NCBI GenBank assembly: GCA_910575245.1
Contig: CAJTEN010000004.1
Location: 1 to 64,000 of the forward strand
Direction of reading: 5' to 3'
DNA from: Clostridia bacterium
GTDB lineage: Bacteria > Bacillota > Clostridia > Lachnospirales > Lachnospiraceae
DNA: 64,000 nucleotides
Below the pieces are notes generated by a model. That model did not search any database and was not told the DNA's origin. It worked only from the letters and a program-made list of their open reading frames with translations. Position numbers and translations under genes: made by a program. Positions 43,950-54,800 of this stretch are shown in pieces (the stretch's first letter is position 1; each line of letters begins with the position of its first letter).

Positions 43950-44039
43950 GCCGGGCCGGAAAGAGAATGTACAGCCGGCATGGGCAGCAGGAGGCCAAAT
44001 GGTAAATACAGATTTGCCAAATGATAGTAGGAGGTTGTT

Positions 44040-45116
44040 ATGTTTGACAGGTTAGATGATTTGCTGAGAAAATTTGAAGAGATCATGAATGAGCTGAGCG
44101 AGCCGGATGTGGTGGGCAATCAGGAACGGTTCCGTGCATTGATGAAGGAACAGAGTGATCTGACCCCTATCGTAAATGCCTATAAAGAATATAAGAAATG
44201 TAGTCAGGACATCGAGGATTCGGTAGCCATGCTGGAGAGCGAGTCGGATGATGAGATGCGTGAAATGCTCAAGGAGGAACTGGCGGCATCGAAGAAGCGA
44301 GTGGAAGAACTGGAAAAAGAACTGAAGATACTGCTTCTGCCGAAGGATCCCAACGATGAGAAGAATGTGATCGTGGAAATCCGTGCAGGGGCGGGCGGTG
44401 ATGAGGCAGCCCTCTTCGCGGCGGAGATTTACCGTATGTATGTTCACTACGCGGAAGGCAGGCGCTGGAAAGTGGAGACGATGGAAGTGGAGGAAATCGG
44501 TATCGGCGGTATGAAGAGCGTGACCTTCATGGTAACGGGACAGGGAGCCTACTCCGTGTTGAAGTATGAGAGTGGCGTACACCGTGTACAGCGTGTACCA
44601 GAGACAGAGTCGGGCGGCAGGATTCATACTTCCACCATCAGTGTGGCGGTGATGCCGGAAGTGGATGATGATATTGATATTGTTATTGACGATAAGGATG
44701 TGCGCATCGACGTTATGCGGGCGTCCGGTAACGGCGGGCAGTGCGTCAATACTACGGATTCCGCGGTCCGGCTCACCCACTATCCTACGGGAATCGTGGT
44801 ATACAGCCAGACAGAGAAATCCCAGATTCAGAATAAGGCTAAGGCATTCGCCCTGCTGAAGGCGAAGCTTTATGATATCGAACAGCAGCAGCGGCATGAC
44901 GCGGAGGCAGAGATGCGCAGGAGCCAGATCGGTACGGGGGACCGCTCCGAGAAGATCAGGACGTATAATTTCCCTCAGGGCCGCGTGACCGACCACCGGA
45001 TCAATCTGACGATCTATAAGCTGGATAAGGTGATGAACGGCGATATTCAGGAGATCATAGACGCCTGTATTGCCGCAGACCAGGCCGCCAAACTGGTGAA
45101 GATGGGCCAGAACTGA
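44040..45116 (+). CDS. prfA: peptide chain release factor 1
   Basis: 358 residues, normal length. Coiled-coil domain 1 (about 1-100), the anticodon-like tripeptide region [14 protein letters not shown] (PET in the P-x-T place, reading UAA/UAG), and the catalytic loop [10 protein letters not shown] with GGQ at about 231. The C-terminal [16 protein letters not shown] is typical. AGGAGG lies 8 bases before ATG 44040. Confidence 0.97.
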   Translation: MFDRLDDLLRKFEEIMNELSEPDVVGNQERFRALMKEQSDLTPIVNAYKEYKKCSQDIEDSVAMLESESDDEMREMLKEELAASKKRVEELEKELKILLLPKDPNDEKNVIVEIRAGAGGDEAALFAAEIYRMYVHYAEGRRWKVETMEVEEIGIGGMKSVTFMVTGQGAYSVLKYESGVHRVQRVPETESGGRIHTSTISVAVMPEVDDDIDIVIDDKDVRIDVMRASGNGGQCVNTTDSAVRLTHYPTGIVVYSQTEKSQIQNKAKAFALLKAKLYDIEQQQRHDAEAEMRRSQIGTGDRSEKIRTYNFPQGRVTDHRINLTIYKLDKVMNGDIQEIIDACIAADQAAKLVKMGQN

Positions 45117-45172
45117 AACCGGAAGCGGAAGAGAACCGGCGTTCACAGAGCAGCCGGAGAAAAGGAGCCGGG

Positions 45173-45757
45173 ATGGAATATACGGATCATAAGAGTCGCT
45201 GTGCATGGGCGAATCCGAAGAACGAATTGTATATAAAGTATCATGATGAAGAATGGGGACAGCCGGTACATGATGACCAACGGTTATTTGAGATGCTGAT
45301 CCTGGAATCTTTTCAGGCAGGGCTTTCATGGGAGTGTGTGCTGAATAAGCGTGAAGCATTCCGCAAGGCATTCGACGGGTTTGACCTGGAGAAGGTCTGC
45401 GCCTACGATGAGGCCAGGATGGAGGAGCTTAAGCAGGATGCCGGTATTGTACGCAACAGCCGGAAAATAAAGGCGGCAGTGGAGAACGCCCGTATTTTCA
45501 GGGAGATTGTGAAGGAATACGGCAGTTTTGCGGAGTATCTGTGGGGATTTACCCAGGGAAAAGTGGTCTATGAGAATGATAAAGCCAGTTCTCCGTTGTC
45601 GGATGCAATATCGAAGGATCTGAAAAAGCGGGGAATGACTTTTGTGGGAACTACGATAATTTATGCGTATCTGCAGGCTGTGGGTGTGATCTGCTCCCAT
45701 GAGAACGGATGTTATTTATATCGGAAAGAAACAGATGTTATGACAGATAGTTATTAA
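45173..45757 (+). CDS. tag: DNA-3-methyladenine glycosylase I
   Basis: 194 residues. CAWANPKNELYIKYHDEEWG is the diagnostic N-terminus (catalytic Glu in DEEWG); ESFQAGLSWECVLNKR and GTTIIYAYLQAVGVICSHEN follow. The zinc-binding Cys/His set (CAW, YHDEEWG, SHENGC) is present. Excises 3-methyladenine from alkylated DNA. Start ATG 45173 behind AAAGGAG. Forms a repair-gene pair with nth, 38 bases downstream. Confidence 0.96.
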   Translation: MEYTDHKSRCAWANPKNELYIKYHDEEWGQPVHDDQRLFEMLILESFQAGLSWECVLNKREAFRKAFDGFDLEKVCAYDEARMEELKQDAGIVRNSRKIKAAVENARIFREIVKEYGSFAEYLWGFTQGKVVYENDKASSPLSDAISKDLKKRGMTFVGTTIIYAYLQAVGVICSHENGCYLYRKETDVMTDSY

Positions 45758-45794
45758 AGGAGCTGAACAGCTGCGGCAATGAGAGGTACAGAGG

Positions 45795-46427
45795 ATGAGA
45801 AAAAAGGAACTGGCGCTGGCAGTCATAGAGCGGTTGAAGAAGGAATATCCGGATGCGGCGTGCTCTCTGGATTATGATGAGGCGTGGAAGCTGTTGGTCA
45901 GCGTGCGGCTGGCGGCACAGTGTACGGATGCAAGAGTGAATATTGTGGTAGATAAGCTGTATGAGTGCTTCCCGGATGTGGCGGCGCTGGCGGCGGCCCC
46001 GGTAGAGGAGATTGAGAAGATTGTGCATCCTTGTGGGCTGGGGAACAGTAAGGCCCGCGATATCAGTGCATGTATGAAAATGCTGCAGGATGAGTATGAG
46101 GGCAAAGTGCCGGATGATTTCGATGCGCTCCTGAAGCTGCCCGGCGTGGGGAGGAAGAGTGCGAATCTGATCATGGGTGACGTATTCGGAAAGCCGGCCA
46201 TTGTTACGGATACGCATTGTATTCGGCTCTGCAACCGGATCGGCCTGGTGGATGGCATTAAGGAACCCAAGAAGGTGGAGATGGCATTGTGGAAGATTAT
46301 TCCGCCGGAGGAAGGAAGCGACTTCTGCCACAGACTGGTCTGGCACGGCAGGGAGGTCTGTACTGCCAGGACCCGGCCTTATTGCGACAAGTGCTGTCTG
46401 CAGGATATCTGCAAAAAGAATATATAA
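45795..46427 (+). CDS. nth: endonuclease III
   Basis: 210 residues. Helix-hairpin-helix LPGVGRKSANLIMG with the catalytic lysine (about 120), the catalytic aspartate in IVTDTHC (about 138), and the [4Fe-4S] cysteines C-x6-C-x2-C-x5-C at the C-terminus (CTARTRPYCDKCCLQDIC). Removes oxidised pyrimidines and cuts abasic sites. Start ATG 45795 behind GAGGTACAGAGG. Confidence 0.97.
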   Translation: MRKKELALAVIERLKKEYPDAACSLDYDEAWKLLVSVRLAAQCTDARVNIVVDKLYECFPDVAALAAAPVEEIEKIVHPCGLGNSKARDISACMKMLQDEYEGKVPDDFDALLKLPGVGRKSANLIMGDVFGKPAIVTDTHCIRLCNRIGLVDGIKEPKKVEMALWKIIPPEEGSDFCHRLVWHGREVCTARTRPYCDKCCLQDICKKNI

Positions 46428-46431
46428 AATT

Positions 46432-46470
46432 AAGAGAATCCTGCACCGTAAGCCGGTACGGGATTCTCTT
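46432..46470. terminator. bidirectional terminator between nth and the AraC gene
   Basis: AAGAGAATCC and GGATTCTCTT form a perfect 10-bp stem between the convergent genes; the T run is weak on the plus side. Confidence 0.6.
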
Positions 46471-46505
46471 CTGTTCAGCCCTGCCATATCGGCATTCCGT
46501 ATAGA

Positions 46506-47543
46506 TCAGGTGAGAGGGATGTTGAAAGGGCTGTTATTCTGGGTTGCATTCCGGGAAGAGAGCTTATGAGTGCGGTAATAGGTAGGCGTGCACCCCAGAA
46601 ATTTTTTGAATAATTTATTAAAATAACTTATATTATTAAATCCTACTGATAAAGCGATGTCGGCGATGGACATCGGATGCTGCAGTCCCTCAATCATTTT
46701 CTTGGTAGCTTCCAAAATGCGATACCTCATCAGATATTCAAAAGGGGTCATCTGCAGTGTGCGGGAGAAGCAGCGACAGCATTCACTTTTGCTGATGTGA
46801 ATGCTTCCGGCAATTTCTTCTAAGGAAATCGGTTCTGCATGGTGTCTTCTGATAAAGAGCATAGCCTGCTTAACCCGCTGCTCATCCAAGGAGACATGAG
46901 GTGGCGGAGCCGTGTCAAGCTGCGGAAGCCTGGATATCATCTCTGCCCAGAAACGGCACAGATATCCCTTCGTGGCGATTTCATAGCCGAATTGCTTGGC
47001 CACATTGGCGGCAATTGTATCGTTCACAGCATCCAGCATGCGCTTATGCCAAGGATTGTCTTCGCTAAGGACAAGAATCTTGAACAGAAGAAAATTCTGG
47101 ATCGGCAGCAGGAACCGGGTCTGCAAGGAACTACTCTTATGTCCGAAAAGAAAATCCGGATGGAAGACTAGGGAATAGAATGTGCAGTTCTTCTGGTTCT
47201 GGGAGCAGATAGAATGCATCACGTTCTGGTTAATAATAATGCCCTGGCCCGGTTTCAGAGAGTAGGAAGCATCATCGGTGGACACCTCAGCCAGCCCGTT
47301 GTTGATAATCAGGATTTCCATCTCCTCGTGCCAGTGCCATTGGATCCTATTCATATAGGACTGGCTCAGATCCAGGTAATAAACACATACCGGATAGTCC
47401 AGTGTTCCGAAATTTTCCTGTACATACAGGTCAGCATAGGTCTTGACCGGATAATCCGCTGCCGGTTTATCCAGGCCTTCAGTATTCATAGCGCCGTGCA
47501 TGGTGATATCGTCTGGGTTAGTTGTGTCGATAGAGTTGTGCAT
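46506..47543 (-). CDS. AraC-family regulator with cupin domain
   Basis: 345 residues from ATG 47543 (GGGGAAA upstream on the minus strand). N-terminal cupin-like sensor (WHWHEEMEILIINNGLAEVS, LKPGQGIIINQNVMHSI) and C-terminal double HTH (ISLEEIAGSIHISKSECCRC / FSRTL, MSIADIALSVGFNNISYFNKL / FKKFLGCTPTYYR). Such regulators normally sense sugars. Neighbours give no clear target: nth is on one side and gene remnants on the other. Confidence 0.93.
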   Translation of the reverse strand: MHNSIDTTNPDDITMHGAMNTEGLDKPAADYPVKTYADLYVQENFGTLDYPVCVYYLDLSQSYMNRIQWHWHEEMEILIINNGLAEVSTDDASYSLKPGQGIIINQNVMHSICSQNQKNCTFYSLVFHPDFLFGHKSSSLQTRFLLPIQNFLLFKILVLSEDNPWHKRMLDAVNDTIAANVAKQFGYEIATKGYLCRFWAEMISRLPQLDTAPPPHVSLDEQRVKQAMLFIRRHHAEPISLEEIAGSIHISKSECCRCFSRTLQMTPFEYLMRYRILEATKKMIEGLQHPMSIADIALSVGFNNISYFNKLFKKFLGCTPTYYRTHKLSSRNATQNNSPFNIPLT

Positions 47544-47727
47544 GATTTCCCCTGTATTATGTCGGCCGTACTTGTGCCTATGTCTGTCTTGACACAAATG
47601 GATGGTATACCAAAGAACACGAGTACATAACTAATGGAAAAGATCATATAAAAACAATGACCTAAACGTATCATAGCACGGAAGCCGGGCAGAGTCAAAG
47701 CGTATTTGCAAATATAATTAACCTTGT

Positions 47728-47952
47728 TTGGGGCATCTTCTGAAGAGAAGGAGATACTGGATGCCCTTCTTGCCAATATGCAGGAGACGGGGAACCTTTA
47801 ACATCATTGAATTTGACGGCAAGAGCTGGTCTTTGATGGATCCCACTCTTGCAGCCGGCAACAGCCGGTCATCTCTTAAGAAATATGGCGATGGAGTCGT
47901 TAAGGTAGAAACAGGACGAGGGAGCAGCGGGAAACCGCTGCTCCTTCTTTAA
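47728..47952 (+). pseudogene. possible transglutaminase-like remnant
   Basis: The stretch FNIIEFDGKSWSLMDPTLAAGNS (about 47797-47865) resembles the catalytic-Asp region of transglutaminase-like proteins (WN-x-V-x-x-DGKW-x-x-x-DP). Nothing around it completes the domain, and the frame runs into a terminator. Weak evidence. The rest of 47544-48080 shows no other gene. Confidence 0.3.
47921..47950 (+). terminator. intrinsic terminator
   Basis: GGAGCAGCGG-GAAA-CCGCTGCTCC, a perfect 10-bp stem with a GNRA loop, followed by TTCTTT. Confidence 0.8.
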
Positions 47953-48080
47953 GCGGAGAGCAAATTGGCAGTCTGTTTCCGGAATTCGTGGAATAAAGTT
48001 AAGAATAATGCTTTTTAATTTCATGATTAGTGATATACTGAAAACAGATGACAGATTTCCGGTACTGAGACAGTAATCAG

Positions 48081-49197
48081 ATGACAGGGCTGAGTGCATA
48101 TACCAACGAGATGCTTAATACGGAAGAAAAATATATCTGCGTCAGCAGGCCGAGACGGTCCGGAAAGTCCATGGCGCTTAAAATGCTGGCGGCATATTAC
48201 AGCCGTGGCTGTGATTCGGCGGATCTGTTCAGAGGATTTCAAATAGAAGGTGATGAGACATTTCAGGAGCACCTGAATCAGTATGATGTTATCTTTTTAA
48301 ATATGCAGCAGTTTCTGATTGAGGCAGAATCTGGAAAGGTGACGCAATATTTGGAGCAGGAGGTGCTGCGGGAGCTCAGGAAAGAGTATGGGGAGATTTT
48401 AGACAGACAGGATATGGGACTTGCGGCAGCGCTGCGGAGATTTCTCGAGTTACTGGATCTTTACGGAAACCTATGGCGCATTGAAAATCTATATGGATAT
48501 GGACTTTGATGGACTTAAGGCAGACATTGTGCAGATGCTGGGCGGAGGGCATGTCAGAATCAATACACGCAGTTTCCGGAATGATATGCGTACCTTCCAT
48601 GTGAAAGATGATGTACTGACGCTGCTGATCCATCTGGGATATCTTGCCTATGATTCCCGGGAAAAGGAAGCGTTTATTCCGAATAAGGAGATTATCGGAG
48701 AGTTTGAGAATGCTATGAGTGTAGGCGGATGGCCGGAGATTATGCGTATTCTGAAGGCATCCGAGAAGCTTCTCGAAGATACTGTTTCAGGTAATGAGGA
48801 GAAGGTTGCCGAAGGATTGGACAGAGTGCACATGGAGGCGGCCTCCATACTGACCTACAATGATGAGAATTCACTTAGCTGTGCCATCGGATTGGCATAT
48901 TACAGTGCCAGGAAGGATTACAGACTGGTCAGGGAACTGCCCGCCGGACGAGGATTTGCGGATATCGTTTTCCTGCCGCTGCCTTCTGTCAGTAAGCCTG
49001 CACTGGTAGTTGAACTGAAATATGATAAGACAGCGTATGCTGCCATACAACAGATTAAGGACAGACATTATATGCAGGCGCTTGAGGGATATTGTGGAGA
49101 GATTTTGCTTGTCGGAATCAATTATGATAAGGAAAGCAAGGACAAGCCGCATAGCTGTGTGATAGAAAGATATAATATGACAAATGTGAAAGACTAA
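48081..49197 (+). pseudogene. AAA-ATPase-like / PD-(D/E)XK protein, internally deleted
   Basis: Two pieces of one gene. 48081-48480 has the start of an AAA-ATPase_like domain (TGLSAYTNEMLNTEEKYICV, P-loop SRPRRSGKS, YYSRGCDSADLFRGF). 48505-49197, in another frame, has the end of the same architecture (LKADIVQMLGGGHVRINTRS, LTLLIHLGYLAYD) and the C-terminal nuclease-like domain (GRGFADIVFLP, ALVVELKYDKTAYAAIQQIK, LLVGINYD). The middle of the ATPase domain is missing and the frames do not match. These proteins are multicopy in Lachnospiraceae and Bacteroidetes; function unclear. Non-functional here. Confidence 0.75.
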
Positions 49198-49299
49198 ATG
49201 ATAATTTTGCCAATACAGGCAGTATACTGTATAATAAATCATAGTTATTTTATTACAATTTATAATGAGAAACAGTTAGAACAGAAGGAGCTGTCATAA

Positions 49300-50651
49300 A
49301 TGAGATATGCAAATCAGATATCAGAAATCATAAATGCCTTTTCGCCGGAGCCTTTGAATGGCAAGGAGCAGATGGAGAAGTTTTATTGTGATAAAACGAT
49401 GGAATATCGAATGAATGACAAATACAGTTCTCCGATGGAGGACATTCTTGATCTGTGTCAGGAAGAGGGGGTACATAGAGCATTCCTTCTTCTGGGACAT
49501 AAAGGATGCGGGAAGAGCACGGAGTTGAACCGGTTGTCAGCCGAGTTGGTGTCTAAGGGATACCGGGTGAAAACAATTACTTGCAGTACAGACCTTGATA
49601 TGTTCAATATTGTATATACAGACCTTTTCATATTGATGGGAGAAGCTTTGCTGTCAATTGCAGAAGAATGCGGATGTAAGATTAAGCGGGATATTCTTGA
49701 GGGTATTATGGATTTTTGGGATGAGGCTATGGAAATATCTTTGTCGAAAGAGGAAGAGAGTGTTTCGGTGGAGACAGGTATCGGGGCTGAAACCCCGGGA
49801 GTTTTCGCATGTATTCTAAAAGTATTTGCCAAAATAAAGGCGGATTTGAAGTATAACGAGGAAGTACGGAGGGAGTATCGTAAAAAGATAAGGGCACGTT
49901 CAAGTGAGTGGATGGAACTGCTCCGGCGGGTTTCAGACGAAATTATCAGTACGATGGAAGGAAAGGCCCGGTCATTATTTTTGAAGATCTGGACAAACTG
50001 AATCCTGATGATGCATGGGAGGTGTTCTATCATTACGCCGCAGTCCTTTCCGGGATGTCCTTTTCGGTTATTTATACCTTTCCGATCGGTCTTTCTTATG
50101 ATGCAAGATATGCTGCGATGGAGGGGTATTTCATCTCAAAAACATTGCCAATGATCAAGATTGAGACTATTGAGGGGCAGCCGTTTGGCGAGGGGATTGG
50201 TATTATTCGTCAAATAGTAGAAAAACGTGCAGATCTGACATTATTTGAAGAAGAGGTACTGGAGAAACTGATTCAATTCACCGGAGGATCATTGAGGGAT
50301 CTGTTTCATGCAATCAATTCATCGGCGAAAAGGGCGGAACGCAGAGGCAGCAAGCACATGTCTATGGAAGATGCAGAACGTGCACTGGAGGAGTTGAGGA
50401 CATCTCTGACCAGGCGGATTGAGAAGAAGGATTATGAGTTTCTGATCAATATATATACGGGAAATAAGGAACTGATCGAAGATAAGCAGATGCTTTTGAA
50501 AATGCTTCAGGCTTCGGTAGTTCTTGAATATAACGGAAAGCGCTGGCATAATCTTCATCCGCTGGTATCAAGGTTTTTCATTGAACAGGAACTGGTGGGA
50601 GAGAATCACCATACAACAAAAGAAATTTATGAGGACTTATTGGTTCACTGA
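49300..50651 (+). pseudogene. P-loop ATPase (AAA/STAND-like), single-base frameshift
   Basis: The first part (49300-50001) has Walker A LLGHKGCGKSTELNRLS (about residue 69). The second part, open in the next frame, has Walker B PVIIFEDLDKLNPDD, VIYTFPIGLSYD and the helical lid FTGGSLRDLFHAINSSAKRA. The shift falls at about 49965 in AAAGGCCCGG: one added G would join them into one 450-residue protein. The P-loop/DLDKL pairing and the C-terminal winged-helix-like segment (LLKMLQASVVLEYNGKRWHNLHPLV) suggest an Orc/STAND-type ATPase. No effector domain is visible. Sequencing error is as likely as real decay. Confidence 0.75.
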
Positions 50652-51541
50652 TCCACTAAGTCCCGTTTTTGTCTCTGATATTCAGAAGGCGTACAGGCAT
50701 TGAACCGCCGAAATACTGCAGTAAAATAGCTGCTGTTGCAGAAGCCCAGTTCCATGGCGATGTCGGTGATGGATTTCTCTTCCAGGAGCAGACGTTTGGA
50801 CAACTGAATCTTCTGGTAATTAATGTAGTGTCTGGGAGAGATGCCGGTCTGGGTCTTGAATTTCTGTTTAAACTGGGACAAGGAAAGACCGCAGGTGTCG
50901 GCCAGTTCTTCTAAAGACAATTCTGACCGGAGATGTTCTTTCATATAGAAGATAGCTTTCTCAATATCCGGTGTGAGCAGACGGTCATCGTCTGACATGG
51001 CCATGATCTCATGGAGAGCATAGAGGAGGCAGGAAGCGGTGAAGTAGCGATGAGGGGAGTCTCCGGCCAGTTCGAAGGCTCTCCGGACATGCTGCAGCAG
51101 TTTGGAGTTGCCGGGGCGGAATGTGTGATGTGGAAGCCTGGATAGCCCTTCCGTCAGATTCCGGCCCGCATCTTCATCGAGAAAGAGAAGGTGGGACACA
51201 TCAGATACGTCTAACTGAAACCAGTAGATTTCTCCTGTGGACAGCGGAATCAGATTAGTGCTGTGCACTTCGTCCGGCCTGGTGATGAAAATGTCATAGC
51301 CTGACAACTCGTAGTCCTTCTGATCCACCGTGAAATGAATGGTTCCTTCGGTCACAAAGGTAAATTCATAGGCATCTTTATGAAAATGCGGGGCAAGGGG
51401 CGCGCAGGCCTGATTCATGGTGTGTTTTCCGAACATACGCAGTCCGGGAATTTTCAATTCCTGATTCGTATATACGGTGCGGTATTTGGAAACATAATAT
51501 TCGTCAGTCCATGCTTCGGGGAGATTCATTGCGTTAACCAT
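50645..51541 (-). CDS. AraC-family regulator, divergent to the GH38 gene
   Basis: 298 residues. Cupin-like domain (APHFHKDAYEFTFVTEGTIH, LSGYDIFITRPDEVHSTN) and two HTH motifs (LSLEELADTCGLSLSQFKQK, SITDIAMELGFCNSSYFTAV / FRRFNACTPSEYQ). Transcribed away from the mannosidase gene, 265 bases apart. The intergenic region holds a fragment of the MITE and a 25-bp motif that recurs before the GH4 gene. Likely a sugar-responsive activator of both glycosidase units. Overlaps the end of the broken ATPase gene by 7 bases. Confidence 0.93.
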   Translation of the reverse strand: MVNAMNLPEAWTDEYYVSKYRTVYTNQELKIPGLRMFGKHTMNQACAPLAPHFHKDAYEFTFVTEGTIHFTVDQKDYELSGYDIFITRPDEVHSTNLIPLSTGEIYWFQLDVSDVSHLLFLDEDAGRNLTEGLSRLPHHTFRPGNSKLLQHVRRAFELAGDSPHRYFTASCLLYALHEIMAMSDDDRLLTPDIEKAIFYMKEHLRSELSLEELADTCGLSLSQFKQKFKTQTGISPRHYINYQKIQLSKRLLLEEKSITDIAMELGFCNSSYFTAVFRRFNACTPSEYQRQKRDLVDQ

Positions 51542-51584
51542 GCCTTTCCGATTGCCTGCAAACTTGTCAGTATGCTTTCTTCCT

Positions 51585-51672
51585 GTAACAGTTCAGGTTT
51601 GGAACCGAGCGCAAGCGTGTTCTCAGAATAACTACACAATGTCGGGCGCGTCCGGCTTAATATAATGACATT
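51585..51672 (+). repeat. fragment of dispersed repeat and MITE right half
   Basis: GTAACAGTTCAG (51586-51597) is joined to a diverged right half of the MITE (GTTTGGAACCGAGCGCAAGC ... GGGCGCGTCCGGCTTAATAT / AATGACATT). The left half is missing. Confidence 0.7.
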
Positions 51673-51691
51673 AGTTCAGATCCCTTCCCTG

Positions 51692-51747
51692 TTAATTTTG
51701 TACGGTGTATATAAATGGTAGCAGTACATTTTTAATAATTTTATAAT
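51692..51747 (+). promoter_or_regulatory. shared glycosidase motif and promoter of GH38
   Basis: TTAATTTTGTACGGTGTATA / TAAAT (51692-51716) matches 58891-58915 at 22 of 25 positions. A -10 box TATAAT follows at 51742-51747, 25 bases after the motif, the same spacing as in front of GH4 (TACAAT at 58941). Position and pairing with a divergent AraC gene suggest an activator site next to the -35 region. Confidence 0.65.
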
Positions 51748-51806
51748 GAAATCACAATGCAGGTCAAGAGAAAGCGGATTGCGGCATGAAAGAAAGGAGC
51801 AGCATC

Positions 51807-54800
51807 ATGAAAGTAATGCATTCAGAATGGACGGACCGTATTCAGCATTGGATACGGACGTTGAAGGAAGATTTCTATGAGCCTTTGGGGGAGATTTCGT
51901 GGGAGGCGTTCCGGACGAGGGAGCACTTGAAGCCGGAAGAGGCGGCGTCCTGTACGTTTACAAAGGCAGAGCCTGGATTTACCTGGGGAGAGACCTGGGA
52001 ATACTGCTGGTTTCGGGGCAGTGTAACGCTTCCGGCGGAAGCGGAAGGAAAGCGCATCGTTATGCGTCTTACACCGGGCGGGGAGTCCACCTTGTTTGTC
52101 AATGGGAAGAGCTTCGGAACCTATCGGGCAGACTGGGTGAGTGAGGCTCATCATTATATGGAGGACAATGTCCTGACGCGCAAAGGGCAGGCAGGGGAGG
52201 AGTACTCTATTTTGATGGAGACCTATGCAGGCCATTATTACCCGGATGCCGGGGGTTGTGCTACAGGCCCTGTACTGCCGGGAGCTTATCAGGATCCGCT
52301 TAAGGAAGGGAAGCGGAGAACGCTTGGCACTTGCACATACGGTGTCTGGAATGAGGATGCTTACCAGCTTTATATGGATGTGGACACGTTGTACAAGTTA
52401 TTGGAGACGCTGGATGAGACTTCTCTGCGTGCGGCTAAGGTTGCGGAAGCTTTGGAACAGTTCACGCTGACCGTAGATTTCGAACAGGACAGAGAGGGCA
52501 GGACAGCCTCTTACCGGGAAGCCATACAGAAGCTGCGCCCCGCAATGGAAGCGGTGAACGGAACGACACAGCCTGTTTTCTATGCGACGGGCAATGCCCA
52601 TCTGGATCTGGCATGGCTGTGGCCTATGGCGGAGACTCACAGGAAGACTGCCCGCACCTTCGCCGCCCAGCTTCGTTTGATAGAAGAGTATCCGGAATAC
52701 AAGTTCCTGCAGAGCCAGCCGGCTTCTTATGAGATGTGCAGGGAGCATTATCCGGAGCTTTTCGAGCGGATTAAAGAAGCGATCAAGACAGGACAGTGGA
52801 TCGCGGAAGGAGCCATGTGGGTGGAGCCGGATACCAATATGGCAAGCGGCGAGGCGCTGATCAGACAGTTAGTCCATGGCAAACGGTATTATAAAGATGT
52901 GCTTGGCGTGGACAGCGTTATTCTCTGGCTTCCGGATACTTTCGGATATACGGCGGCTCTGCCGCAGATTTTGAAGGGCTGCGGTGTGAAATATCTGGTA
53001 ACCCAGAAGATTTTCTGGTCCTATAATGAAGGCGACCAGTTCCCGTATCATTATTTTACCTGGCAGGGAATGGATGGTTCCGAGATCGTATCGTTCCTGC
53101 CTACCAGTTACACGTATAAGACGGATCCGAAGGAGATCAATACGGTCTGGAAGAACAGACGGCAGATTAGGGATCTTGATGCGTTCCTGCTGCCTTACGG
53201 TTATGGCGATGGCGGCGGCGGCCCTTCCAGGGATTATGTGGAATACGCGTGCAGACAAGAAGACCTGGAAGGCGGCGCGAAGGTAAAGATGGCAGGCCCG
53301 CTGGAATTCTTCACGGATATGGAGAAGGAAGGCGGCCCTAAGAACACTTATGTGGGCGAGCTGTATTTCTCTGCGCACAGAGGAACTTATACCTCGCAGG
53401 CTATGATCAAGCAGAAGAACAGACGCGGTGAGCTTGCCCTGCGGGAGATGGAAATGTGGTCCTGCCTGGCGGAGTCTGAAGGATGGAATTATCCGCTTTC
53501 CGAGGCAGACCAGCTATGGAAGACATTGCTGCTGCACCAGTTCCATGATATTCTGCCCGGTTCGTCCATCGCCAGAGTGTATGTGGAAGCAGAGCAGACA
53601 ATGAATCAGCTTCTGCAGGATGCATCAAAGATTCAGGAGGCGGCATTGCACGCAATTCTGGAGAAGAACCAGGAGGAAGAGGCGGTTACGGTCTTCAATT
53701 CCCTGAGTTTCGCAAGGAAAGCGTTGGTAACCCTTCCGGATGCTTACGCAGAGGGCGCCTGTCTGGCAGATGGCACTTTCCTGCCGGTGGAGAAGACTTA
53801 TGAAGGACTTAAGGCGCTTGTGGAACTGCCTTCCTGCGGTGCTGTTTCATTGAGACCGGCGTCGGCTTCTACTGCGAAAGAAGGAGCAGATCCTATAGAG
53901 AAGGAAGCAACGGTCAGCAGAACGGAAGACGGTTTCGTTCTGGAAAACGGACAGGTGAAGGCGGCAGTGAATGCCCGCGGAGAAGTGGTTTCCTTTATCC
54001 TGAAAGAAAGCGGCAGAGAGTTTGCGGCAGAGCCTATGAATAAGTTCCATTTGTATAAGGATGTACCGAGACTTTTTGATGCTTGGGATATTGATTCCAA
54101 CTATCGTGTGCAGGAGACAGGCGGCGCTTTCGGAATCGAAGTGGAAGTGCTGGGACAGGGTGCGGAAGCGGTATTGCAGGTGACAGGAAAGATCGGAGAA
54201 TCTTCTTATAAGCAATACATCCGTCTGGCCAAAGGCGCAAGAAGATTGACTTTCGAGACAGAGGTGGATTGGAAAGAACTGCATCGTCTGCTCAAGGTTG
54301 CTTTCCCGGTGGATGTTTATGCGGAGAACGGCATCAACGAAATGCAGTTTGGTTTCGTGGAACGTCCGGCCCACCGCTCCAAACCTTATGACCAGGACCG
54401 CTTTGAAGTATGTAATCATCGTTACAGTGCACTCTGTGACGGCGCTCACGGAGCGGCTGTGCTCAATGACTGCAAATACGGAATATCCATGAACGGAAAC
54501 AGTCTGGAACTCACTCTGCTGCGTGGCGCTGCGAGTCCGGAAATGCGGGCAGACAATTATGTACATCACTTTACCTATGGGTTCACCGCCTGGGAAGGAA
54601 GCTTTGCAGGCTGCGATGTGGTAAGACAGGGCTATGAACTGAATGTGGATCCTGTGGTGGTATCTGGTGGCGGCAGAGATTTCAGCCTGCTTTCCATCGA
54701 GCAGGATAACATCTTCGCAGATACCTTAAAGCCTGCGGAAGATGGCAGCGGGGATTGGATCCTGCGTCTGTACGAGGCGAAGAAGGCGGCAAGAAACGCC

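Noticed and set aside
44052..45371. 439-codon minus-strand frame across prfA and tag
   Set aside because: Spans two well-supported plus-strand genes and their gap; antisense artefact.
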